Shown piece by piece: positions 1 through 6,052 of a stretch of DNA of 10,257 nt. Position 1 is the first letter of the stretch; each line of letters opens with the position of its first letter. The DNA lies in the NCBI GenBank assembly GCA_031262895.1, contig JAISGW010000094.1, forward strand, positions 1 to 10,257. Direction: 5' to 3'. The DNA is from Tannerella sp. Its GTDB lineage: Bacteria > Bacteroidota > Bacteroidia > Bacteroidales > Tannerellaceae. The notes beneath the pieces are model-generated. The model was given only the letters and a program-made list of their open reading frames with translations. It did not search any database and was not told where the DNA came from. Made by a program: the position numbers and the translations under genes.

Positions 1-105
1 AAGCACCTTGCAGCCCAGCAGCGTGCCGATGAAATGCTTCGCCATCCGCTCGTTCTGCATCAGCGCCTTGAAGATGCTGTCGTATATGGGATTCGCTATC
101 AGCAT
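1..105 (-). CDS. PD-(D/E)XK nuclease family transposase / Rpn-like protein, N-terminal fragment
   Basis: This is a leftward gene whose first 35 codons are inside the window; the rest lies beyond position 1. The ATG is at 105-103 and the product begins MLIANPIYDSIFKALMQNER, followed by a segment ending GTLLGCKVL. The NPIYDSIFKALM opening with the following 'hFIGTLLG' stretch is what I recognise from the large Bacteroidota family annotated as PD-(D/E)XK nuclease family transposase (PDDEXK_2, related to Rpn recombination-promoting nucleases). The catalytic Asp and Glu/Lys residues would lie downstream and are not visible, so activity cannot be judged. Members are multicopy and often mobile-looking. 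Its predicted leader is an unusual heptamer array (108-149) with a promoter-like box just above it. The frame is open throughout. The family call rests on the N-terminal motif only. Confidence 0.7.
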   Translation of the reverse strand, partial: MLIANPIYDSIFKALMQNERMAKHFIGTLLGCKVL

Positions 106-107
106 GA

Positions 108-149
108 CGTCAGTAATTAGTTGTCAGTAATCAGCAATCAGTTTTCAGA
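108..149 (-). repeat. Degenerate heptamer tandem array in the leader of the nuclease gene
   Basis: Read on the + strand, six consecutive 7-base units run CGTCAGT, AATTAGT, TGTCAGT, AATCAGC, AATCAGT, TTTCAGA. On the coding (minus) strand the consensus is ACTGATT. The array stops two bases before the ATG at 105 and begins just below the promoter-like box at 151-158, so it would fill nearly the whole 5' leader. The period is seen directly; any role in expression is inference. A 7-base unit is not a codon multiple, and the units supply stop triplets (TGA, TAA) in shifting frames. Confidence 0.7.
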
Positions 150-150
150 G

Positions 151-177
151 CAAAGATATAAAAATTATGTCCGCAAA
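151..177 (-). promoter_or_regulatory. Candidate Bacteroidota promoter for the nuclease gene
   Basis: On the minus strand, TATCTTTG (158-151) matches the Bacteroidota -7 consensus TAnnTTTG exactly. The -33 element is less clear. A TTTG sits at 177-174, which gives only 15 bases of spacing. A TTTC four bases further upstream gives 19, closer to the usual distance. Transcription would start near position 145, leaving a leader of about 40 bases occupied by the heptamer array. Confidence 0.5.
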
Positions 178-257
178 GAAATACGGTTTCGCCGGAAAAG
201 CGCAAAGCTTCTCCGCGACGACGTAAATACCATAAGCGAGTAAATTTTCCCAGCAAA

Positions 258-286
258 GGGGGGCGGCGTAGGCCCCCAAACGGGGG
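258..286. repeat. Mutually exclusive G/C-tract hairpins
   Basis: A GGGGGC tract (259-264) can pair with GCCCCC (272-277) across a 7-base loop. The same C-tract (273-277) can instead pair with GGGGG (282-286) across the 4-base loop AAAC. The two stems share the C-tract, so only one can form at a time on either strand. The pairing is read directly from the bases. A regulatory switch is only a possibility. Confidence 0.45.
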
Positions 287-441
287 ATCCCATTGTGTTT
301 TTCCTGTTTCGTCACCAGCCGCAAGCCGGTGTTCCACAGCGTGATGCCGGTGACCAAGGCTTTCGTCACCTGCCTGTTCCGGGCCGCCTTGGCTGCCGTC
401 CTTCCCCGCCGCAAAAAAGCTGGGAGTTTGTGCGAAAACAT

Positions 442-488
442 GGAACTTTTAGCAGCCAAAAGTCCTATATTTTTCCAAAAATATGGAA
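442..488. repeat. Two adjacent small inverted repeats
   Basis: ACTTTT (445-450) and AAAAGT (458-463) form a 6-bp stem with a 7-base loop, extendable by GG (442-443) with CC (464-465) if one A bulges out. Directly after comes TTCCA (473-477) with TGGAA (484-488) around a 6-base AT loop. ATGGAACTT also occurs twice as a direct repeat, at 440-448 and 483-491. The first stem is followed on the + strand by a T-rich stretch, so a weak + strand terminator is conceivable, but no + strand gene ends here. Confidence 0.35.
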
Positions 489-536
489 CTTATATTTGAA
501 GGCTTCGGACTTTCTTGAAACGACATAAGGTTTCGT

Positions 537-620
537 GGCCGCGAAACGTTGATTTGTCGCCGCAAGACGTTGAATTTTCACCGCGAGACGTTGAATTCTC
601 GCGACGGGACGTTGAATTCT
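537..620. repeat. 21-bp tandem array, four units
   Basis: The core ACGTTGA recurs at 546, 567, 588 and 609, an exact 21-base period, and most of each unit (roughly CGCCGCGAGACGTTGAATT) is shared. Units run 537-557, 558-578, 579-599 and 600-620. A fifth start (CGCCGC at 621-626) fades into unrelated sequence. Because 21 is seven codons, any frame read through the array gives a 7-residue repeat: an RIQRLAV-like repeat on the minus strand and an RETLNSR-like repeat on the plus strand. No flanking domain supports either as a protein. Units directly abut, with no spacers. Confidence 0.8.
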
Positions 621-708
621 CGCCGCTCGCACCGGATATCGGGAACAAGTGCGGTGACGAAACCTTCTGTCATACCTAAACAGCTGGATATTAATACGTA
701 TGACGAAG

Positions 709-735
709 TGATACAAAGCAAAAAAAACGGTATCA
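709..735 (-). terminator. Weak candidate terminator after the kor operon
   Basis: On the minus strand the YgjP-like stop codon is followed by a run of eight T (727-720, on + AAAAAAAA from 720). TGATAC (709-714) and GTATCA (730-735) form a 6-bp inverted repeat that encloses this run and includes the stop codon. This is not a classical GC-rich hairpin followed by U-run, since the T-run is in the loop. It is the only terminator-like signal I see at the operon end. Confidence 0.25.
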
Positions 736-1443
736 GAAAAGGCGGGTGGTATAGTTGCGCATTTCTTTGCGAAGGGCGCGGGCTTGTCCGCCGGTAACGC
801 TGTCCATCAAGGCCCAAAAACGCGGGCCGTGGTTCATCTCGCGGGTGTGGCAGAGTTCATGCAGGAGCACGTAGTCCATCAGACGGTCGGGCAGGAGCAT
901 CAGGGAAAGGGAAAGGTTGATATGTTTACCGGCACTGCAACTGCCCCAGCGCGTTTTGGTGTCGGCAATGCGCAAGCCATTGTAGCTGAAGCCGTACTCG
1001 CCTGCCAGCCGTTCCAGCCTGGCGGGCAAAACGCGCTTGGCTTCGTGGCGCAAGGCGCGCCCGATGAAGCTTTTGATGATGGCCTGCACACTGGTCTCGG
1101 CAAAGTCGGTGGCCATCGGGCAGGCGATATGCAGGACGCCGTCCTTGAGCTGCATATAAAAATTGTCGCGTTCGGCGCGAAAGATATGCAGGCGGAAGGT
1201 GTTGGTCTGCAATTCCGACTGCTCGTCGTAGGCCGGGGCCTTCCGCGCCTTGAGTAGGGCTTCCTTCAGCGCGGAGCGCTGTTCGTCGATAAAAGTCAGC
1301 AGCCGCTTAGGGTCGACACCGACAGGCAGCGTCGCCAGAATTTGCCCCTCACGGATGCGCAGGGAGATACGTTTGGCCAAAGCATTGCCCACACGGACGC
1401 GTATGATTCCGAAATCCTTGTCCCTTAACGCGTAGGTGTTCAC
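733..1443 (-). CDS. YgjP-like (DUF45/M48-type) zinc metallopeptidase
   Basis: This is a soluble protein of 236 residues from the chosen GTG at 1443-1441. It has a YgjP/WLM-type zinc protease core. The HExxH helix is HELCH (H195, E196, H199), with a likely third ligand H205 in NHGPRFW. The family-typical TRWGSCS lies at about 164-170. No signal peptide or membrane segment is visible, so it should be cytoplasmic. The native substrate of this family is not known. I chose GTG because it overlaps the upstream stop codon as GTGA, matching the ATGA junctions of the preceding genes, and the mature-looking sequence starts there (VNTYALRDK). An ATG at 1488 would give 251 residues, but it lies 46 bases inside the upstream gene and adds an unconserved-looking Arg-rich tail. 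It is the last gene of the unit. Confidence 0.85.
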   Translation of the reverse strand: MNTYALRDKDFGIIRVRVGNALAKRISLRIREGQILATLPVGVDPKRLLTFIDEQRSALKEALLKARKAPAYDEQSELQTNTFRLHIFRAERDNFYMQLKDGVLHIACPMATDFAETSVQAIIKSFIGRALRHEAKRVLPARLERLAGEYGFSYNGLRIADTKTRWGSCSAGKHINLSLSLMLLPDRLMDYVLLHELCHTREMNHGPRFWALMDSVTGGQARALRKEMRNYTTRLF

Positions 1444-2996
1444 TGTTTCTTGCTTTCGTGGTATTCCTCTTCGGTATTCACGTTCCACACGGCCGATTTG
1501 TCGGTGTCGCCTTTGCGGATGCAGCCGACGGCTTCCATGGCCGTCAGCATGGAATGGTCCTGGTTGTTGTAACGATGTTGCCCATTACGGCCGATGCAAT
1601 AGAGGTTCTCTATCCCGTCGAGGAAATTCTTTACCTTTTCCAATTCGTAATAAGTGCCGTAGTAGGTAGGATAGGCTTTTTTCACCTTGAGCTGCACGGC
1701 GTCGCAAACGCTTTCGCGCTCGATAATGTCGATGTGCACCAGCTCGTCAATGGCTTTCCGGATGAAAGTCTCCTGAGGCAGGTTCCACATAGCGTCACCC
1801 TCGGTGCAGAAATACTCCAGCCCTATCCACATCTTGTGCTCGTAGTCGGCCACCATATACGGCGACCAGTTGTTGAATATTTGCAGGCGGCCAACCTTCA
1901 CGTCGCGCTCCTGTATGTATATCCAAGTATCCGGCACACGTTCCTTATAAGTTTTAATCTTCGTATGATTTTTGATTTTCAACTCGTCGACCAGCAATCC
2001 TACGGTGATGAAGTCTCGGTATTGCAAGCCATCGGCAATCCGGCGCACCTCATCGGGGACATCTATGCCCCGCAAGGCTGCGACTAAGTCTTTGAGCGGC
2101 ATAGAGGAAAGCAGGTAGTCGCAGGCTACGGAGTCACCGCCATCCAGTCCGACAGAGACAACACGTTTGCCTTCGACCTGTATGCGGTTCACACGGCTAT
2201 TCAGGCGCAACTCGCCGCCTTTGGCACGTATCTCGGAAGCGGCTGTTTCCCATAGCTGGCCGGGGCCTAACTTGGGGTAGATGAATTGCTCGATGAGCGA
2301 GGTTTCCTCTTCCTTTTGACGGATGTCCTTGGAACGGAAAGGCTTCTTGAGCACATGGAGCAGCACGCCCATCAGGGAAAGCCCCTTGACGCGCTGGGCG
2401 CCCCAGTCGGCCCCCAATTTGGAAGGATGGAATCCCCAGACCTTTTCCGTATAATCTTCGAAGAACATCTTGTAAAGCGGCTTGCCGAAGCGGTTGATAT
2501 AAAAATCTTCCAAAGAATTTTCCTTGCGCTTCGCCACGACAGAAAAGAGATAGCCGAAGCCTGCCTTGAGGGTGCGCAGCAAGCCCATATTGCGGAAGGT
2601 TTCCCATTTCAGGGCGACAGGGTATTCGAAAAACTTCCTCAGATAAAAGATGCGCGAGATGCGCCGCCGGAGCAGCATAAGACGGTCAACTTTTTCCGGA
2701 TCAGGACCTCCTGCCTGCAACTCCTTATCTTCGGGGACAAGCAGGTCGTCTTTGGAGGGGCTGCCCTGCAAGGGCATGAGCTTTTGCCACCAATCCATTA
2801 CGGCATCGCTCTTCGAAAAGAAACGATGGCCGCCGATGTCTATGCGGTTTCCCTTATATTCGACCGTCTTGGAGATGCCGCCGATGTCGCCGGTCTCTTC
2901 GCAAACGAGCGGGTGCACTTCCGTCTTGTCCAAAAGTTCATAGGCCGCAGTCAAGCCCGCCGGGCCTGCGCCGATAATCACAGCTTGTCGTTTCAT
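1440..2996 (-). CDS. NAD(P)/FAD-dependent oxidoreductase, UDP-galactopyranose mutase/HemY-like
   Basis: This flavoprotein has 518 residues. The N-terminal Rossmann dinucleotide motif is VIIGAGPAG (residues 6-14). It is followed by IGGISKTV (about 38-45) and the DIGGHRFFS segment (about 53-61), typical of the amine-oxidase/UDP-galactopyranose mutase superfamily. Near the C-terminus, GRNGQHRYNNQDHSMLTA (about 469-486) looks like the second FAD-contacting region. There are no clear membrane segments. The family holds protoporphyrinogen oxidase-like enzymes and sugar ring-contracting mutases; the exact substrate cannot be read from sequence. Its ATG overlaps the GtrA stop as ATGA, and it is followed by the metallopeptidase with a GTGA overlap. 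Sitting beside GtrA and a GT-C transferase, a role in modifying a nucleotide- or lipid-linked sugar is the best inference; a HemY-type oxidation is an alternative. Confidence 0.85.
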   Translation of the reverse strand: MKRQAVIIGAGPAGLTAAYELLDKTEVHPLVCEETGDIGGISKTVEYKGNRIDIGGHRFFSKSDAVMDWWQKLMPLQGSPSKDDLLVPEDKELQAGGPDPEKVDRLMLLRRRISRIFYLRKFFEYPVALKWETFRNMGLLRTLKAGFGYLFSVVAKRKENSLEDFYINRFGKPLYKMFFEDYTEKVWGFHPSKLGADWGAQRVKGLSLMGVLLHVLKKPFRSKDIRQKEEETSLIEQFIYPKLGPGQLWETAASEIRAKGGELRLNSRVNRIQVEGKRVVSVGLDGGDSVACDYLLSSMPLKDLVAALRGIDVPDEVRRIADGLQYRDFITVGLLVDELKIKNHTKIKTYKERVPDTWIYIQERDVKVGRLQIFNNWSPYMVADYEHKMWIGLEYFCTEGDAMWNLPQETFIRKAIDELVHIDIIERESVCDAVQLKVKKAYPTYYGTYYELEKVKNFLDGIENLYCIGRNGQHRYNNQDHSMLTAMEAVGCIRKGDTDKSAVWNVNTEEEYHESKKQ

Positions 2997-3451
2997 GTCG
3001 TTTGACTTTTTCGATTAAAAATTAAAAAGCGTCTCCCCAGAAAATTCCACAGATAGACCAATACGGTGGAGACAAGTTTGGAAAGCATGACGGAGGTGAG
3101 TTGAGGAAGCATAAAGTACCGTTGGAAACAGGCGGTAAACAACCAGATGAACAGGTCGTTCAAGCCGAGGCCGACGATGCCGACCAAGGCAAACAGCAGG
3201 AACTCCGTCCCCTTGCTGTATGAGGAAGCCTTGAACACCCAAACGGTGCTGATGAAATAATTCACCAGCAAACCGGCGAGGAAAGAACAACTGGCGGAAA
3301 CCAGGTAGTAGAAGCCCGCATATTTTGTCAAGACGAAGAGCAGGCCGTAATCCACCAAGAAGGCCGCCCCGCCGACGAAAGCGTAACGAAACAACTGTAT
3401 CAGCAGGTTGTCCGTTTTTTCCGCCAGGAGCCGATTGAGCCAATTCTTCAT
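2993..3451 (-). CDS. GtrA family membrane protein
   Basis: This small integral membrane protein has 152 residues. Four hydrophobic segments are visible at about 20-41, 47-70, 82-106 and 116-142. The opening LFRYAFVGGAAFLVDYGLLF and the central NYFISTVWVFK are hallmarks of the GtrA/DPMS-like family. A basic C-terminus (GRRFLIFNRK) follows the last helix. Members are thought to move or stabilise polyprenyl-phosphate-linked sugars at the inner membrane, as in O-antigen glucosylation and mycobacterial arabinan synthesis. Both ends show ATGA overlaps: its ATG with the stop of the glycosyltransferase gene, and its TGA with the ATG of the flavoprotein gene. Unlike many gtrA loci, no GT2 polyprenyl-phosphate glycosyltransferase is adjacent here. 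Confidence 0.9.
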   Translation of the reverse strand: MKNWLNRLLAEKTDNLLIQLFRYAFVGGAAFLVDYGLLFVLTKYAGFYYLVSASCSFLAGLLVNYFISTVWVFKASSYSKGTEFLLFALVGIVGLGLNDLFIWLFTACFQRYFMLPQLTSVMLSKLVSTVLVYLWNFLGRRFLIFNRKSQTT

Positions 3452-5043
3452 TGGGCAGCTGGAGCAGGCAGGTTGATTTCTTTAGCTGCCTGCCCGCGAT
3501 CGAATTTCAGCAGGTAGGTATCCGGGTTCGCCAAGTGCATGACCACTTGGAAACAGGCCGGATGTTTTTGGATGGCAGGATAGAGGTAGCGGGAAGTGGA
3601 ACTGTAACCCAATTGCTCAAGCACCACATATTGCACCTTGGCATCAAGCAGTCCTTTCAGCAGCGTCTTGTCGTCTTCCGTCCAGGCATAGCCCGTCACG
3701 GCGCCCTTGCTGTACATGTAGAACAGTTCCGGCTTGCGCGAGCAAACCACGGCCGAAGGGGGCAATTGTTTGTGCACAGCCTCACCTATGCGGAAGAAAT
3801 TCGTGTAGGCGGCAGGGAAGGGCGCGTTGTTTTCGGCATGCAGGACTTGCAGCCGATGAAAAGAGAAGAGGCAGAGTACCAACAGCAGCCAGGGCGACAA
3901 CTCTTTCGCCCAGCCGGCCTTGCGCAGGGCCACCCGAAAAACGGCGTACACCCCTACGGCCAAGCTGATTTCCATCAGCGGGAGCAAGGCCGTAAGGTAA
4001 CGGTTTCCACTGGGAGTGCTGAACAGGGAAATCACTCCGAAGGTGGCTACTATATAAAAGAGGAAGAACCATTTGAACTTTCCGAATTGCCAGATACCGA
4101 CAATAATCAGCACGACAAGGAGGATGGCAGCCAGCCATTCGCCAAAAGTTGTTGCGCTTCCGTAATCAACGTTCATGTAAGGCGTCAAGGAATCAGGCAG
4201 TGCCTTGGTGAGCAACATGCGGAAGGTATCGAAGAAGCGGTGTATGACTTCGCCTAAACCCAGCGAACCTTCTTCCGGTCGCCAAGGATTGGCCAAGGCG
4301 ATGGTATCAAGGTAACGGCTCTGTCCCACTCCGGCCCATTTGTTGCGTAGCATCCAGGGAAACAGGCAAAGTACAAAGCCGGCACCAAAGCCCAGCATCT
4401 CTTTCCAGCGTTTCGTAAAAAGGAAATAGCCCAGCACGGCCACTATCAGGGCAATGCCTTGGGTGCGGATATGATAGCAATAAGCGGCAGCAAAGATAGA
4501 CAGGTAGAAATAGCCGTCTTTCCAGAAAGGTTTTCCGTTTTTCCCTTGGTCCAACTTGTAAAGGAACCAAAGCGTGAGCACGGAAAAGAAGAGGAAGGCC
4601 GTTTCCGACATCATCATGGTGGCAAAGGCTAAGGAACGGTTGACCAGCAAGGCCAAAACGCAGGCCGCAAAGGCCAATGGGAGGGAGGACTTGCGTCCTT
4701 TGATGAAAAAGAAAAGCAACAGCACACTTCCCAAAAGGAAAAGTCCGTTGAATATTTTTTGCGCAATGAAACTGTCGGTAAAAATGCGCAGGAGCGACAT
4801 CAGCAGCGGATAACCCGGAGGAAAGACGTTCGTGGGCGGATAGGCCGGATTAGTCACGTCGGCATAGCCATGCCCTCCGGCAATGGAACTGGCCAGCATA
4901 TAATACCGGCAATTGTCGCCATTCAAGTCTATCTTCGCATTGAAAATATAGGTGAAGGCAATGAGAAAGACGACGACGAGTCCTGCCACATAAAATGGCA
5001 GGCTCGTCGTTTTCTTTTTCAGAGTTTGTGTCTGGCGGCTCAT
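3448..5043 (-). CDS. GT39/ArnT-like GT-C membrane glycosyltransferase
   Basis: This polytopic inner-membrane protein has 531 residues from the ATG at 5043. A basic N-terminus leads into TM1 (about 16-34), then an extracytoplasmic loop with acidic D39 and D43 in KIDLNGDN, where GT-C enzymes carry the catalytic Asp. The loop continues with GHGYADVTNPAYPP and VFPPGYPLL (about 57-81). Many hydrophobic helices follow, then a soluble C-terminal domain from about 400 that would face the periplasm. GT-C enzymes transfer sugar from a polyprenyl-phosphate donor to lipid, glycan or protein; the acceptor here is unknown. I chose this ATG because it forms an ATGA overlap with the korB stop. An upstream ATG at 5055 would add four residues. 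The GtrA neighbour fits a lipid-linked donor. Confidence 0.85.
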   Translation of the reverse strand: MSRQTQTLKKKTTSLPFYVAGLVVVFLIAFTYIFNAKIDLNGDNCRYYMLASSIAGGHGYADVTNPAYPPTNVFPPGYPLLMSLLRIFTDSFIAQKIFNGLFLLGSVLLLFFFIKGRKSSLPLAFAACVLALLVNRSLAFATMMMSETAFLFFSVLTLWFLYKLDQGKNGKPFWKDGYFYLSIFAAAYCYHIRTQGIALIVAVLGYFLFTKRWKEMLGFGAGFVLCLFPWMLRNKWAGVGQSRYLDTIALANPWRPEEGSLGLGEVIHRFFDTFRMLLTKALPDSLTPYMNVDYGSATTFGEWLAAILLVVLIIVGIWQFGKFKWFFLFYIVATFGVISLFSTPSGNRYLTALLPLMEISLAVGVYAVFRVALRKAGWAKELSPWLLLVLCLFSFHRLQVLHAENNAPFPAAYTNFFRIGEAVHKQLPPSAVVCSRKPELFYMYSKGAVTGYAWTEDDKTLLKGLLDAKVQYVVLEQLGYSSTSRYLYPAIQKHPACFQVVMHLANPDTYLLKFDRGQAAKEINLPAPAAQ

Positions 5044-6050
5044 TTGACTTCCCAAACCTCGCCTTGCATCAGCAGGTCATGAAGATTCTTTACCGGATGT
5101 TTGGCGCGCACTTCACGTACTTGTTCTTCTACGGCCTCGTCGTAAGTCGGTGCATCCACGTCGCGGATAAGGCCGAGTGCAACGGGCAGGTCGCCATGCA
5201 TCATGCCGAGCATGGTATGAAGCGTATTGTCCGATTCGTGGGCGTCGTGCACCAGCACGTCGTCAAGCGTGTAACCGTCTTGACCGATGGTAACAGCTTT
5301 CAGTTTCAGCCCGTCGAGCACGAGGCCCTTCTCTTTGTTTTTGCCGAAGAGCATCTTCTCGCCGTGACGAAGGAAGATAGTCCGGTCTTCGCGCACCTCC
5401 TTGTCGGTAATCACCTTATGGATACCGTCATTGAAGATGACGCAGTTGACCAGCACTTCCACGACGGAGGCGCCTTTATGGCGGGCCGATTCAGCCAGCA
5501 GTTCGGTGGTGTTCTTCAAGTCCGTGTCGATAGTGCGGGCGAAGAAGTGGCCGCGGGCACCCATGGTGAGTTCGGCGGGAATAAAGGGGTCTTCCACCGT
5601 ACCGTAAGGTGAGCTTTTCGAGACGAATCCACGGTCGGAAGTCGGCGAATACTGTCCTTTGGTCAGGCCGTAAATCCTGTTATTGAAGAGTACGATATTC
5701 AGGTCCACGTTGCGCCTGAGGGCATGGATGAAATGGTTTCCGCCTATGGCGAGGGCGTCGCCGTCGCCGGTCATTACCCAGACGCTGAGTTTGGGGTTGG
5801 CCGTCTTCACGCCGGTAGCGATGGCTGCCGCACGTCCGTGGATGGTGTGGAAGCCGTAAGTATTCATATAATAGGTGAGGCGAGAGGAGCATCCGATGCC
5901 GGAGATAACGGCGATGTCCTTGGGCGCTACGCCCAGTTCGGCCATGGCCTTGTGCAGGCAATTCAGCACGGCGTGGTCGCCGCAGCCGGGGCACCAGCGC
6001 ACGTACTGGTCGCTCTTATAATCTTTGGGTTCAAATTTTTTCGTTTCCAT
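5040..6050 (-). CDS. korB: 2-oxoacid:ferredoxin oxidoreductase beta subunit (probable 2-oxoglutarate)
   Basis: This is the thiamine diphosphate-binding catalytic subunit, 336 residues, cytoplasmic. CPGCGDHAVL opens the fold (C20, C23). GIGCSSR gives C54 and VNCVIFND gives C203. These four cysteines match the positions expected for the single [4Fe-4S] cluster of short OFOR beta subunits. The TPP/Mg motif is GDGDALAIGGNHF (from G95) through NNRIYGLT (123-130). With KorA it interconverts a 2-oxoacid plus CoA and the acyl-CoA plus CO2 using ferredoxin. In anaerobic Bacteroidales this likely supplies 2-oxoglutarate from succinyl-CoA. The kor assignment rather than pyruvate or branched-chain substrates is by overall resemblance. 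It starts 2 bases after the korA stop, and its own stop overlaps the next start. Confidence 0.92.
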   Translation of the reverse strand: METKKFEPKDYKSDQYVRWCPGCGDHAVLNCLHKAMAELGVAPKDIAVISGIGCSSRLTYYMNTYGFHTIHGRAAAIATGVKTANPKLSVWVMTGDGDALAIGGNHFIHALRRNVDLNIVLFNNRIYGLTKGQYSPTSDRGFVSKSSPYGTVEDPFIPAELTMGARGHFFARTIDTDLKNTTELLAESARHKGASVVEVLVNCVIFNDGIHKVITDKEVREDRTIFLRHGEKMLFGKNKEKGLVLDGLKLKAVTIGQDGYTLDDVLVHDAHESDNTLHTMLGMMHGDLPVALGLIRDVDAPTYDEAVEEQVREVRAKHPVKNLHDLLMQGEVWEVK

Positions 6051-6052
6051 CC

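Larger units (their letters stand above)
106..732. other. Repeat-rich intergenic block without a credible gene
   Basis: This 627-base stretch separates the 5' end of the nuclease gene from the 3' end of the YgjP-like gene, both leftward. Several open frames of 60-100 codons exist, but none has a recognisable domain, a sensible start context or exclusive use of the space. Directly visible contents are the heptamer array and promoter box next to the nuclease gene, G/C-tract hairpins (258-286), two small inverted repeats (442-488), a GTTTCGTCACC-like motif in several copies, and the 21-bp tandem array (537-620). It may be the upstream part of a multicopy nuclease-associated element, or decayed accessory DNA. 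Confidence 0.6.

Noticed and set aside
145..459. Leftward 104-codon open frame in the intergenic block
   Set aside because: It covers the predicted nuclease promoter and the G-tract hairpins, shows no domain, and competes with other open frames in the same space. It could be a family of hypothetical proteins, but nothing in the sequence supports translation.
537..620. CRISPR-like array
   Set aside because: The 21-base units abut directly with no spacers, and no cas gene is present.
465..716. Leftward 83-codon open frame reading through the 21-bp array
   Set aside because: Its only notable content is the 7-residue repeat forced by the 21-base period, and equally repetitive readings exist in other frames. 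No recognisable domain is present.
784..1257. Rightward 157-codon open frame antisense to the metallopeptidase gene
   Set aside because: It overlaps the HExxH-bearing gene on the other strand and has no domain or upstream promoter.
2286..3005. Long rightward open frame antisense to the flavoprotein gene
   Set aside because: It is a shadow of codon bias in the real gene, which has clear FAD motifs. The antisense product has no recognisable domain.
3451..4257. Rightward 268-codon open frame antisense to the GT-C gene
   Set aside because: It mirrors the transmembrane codons of the real gene and has no motif of its own.
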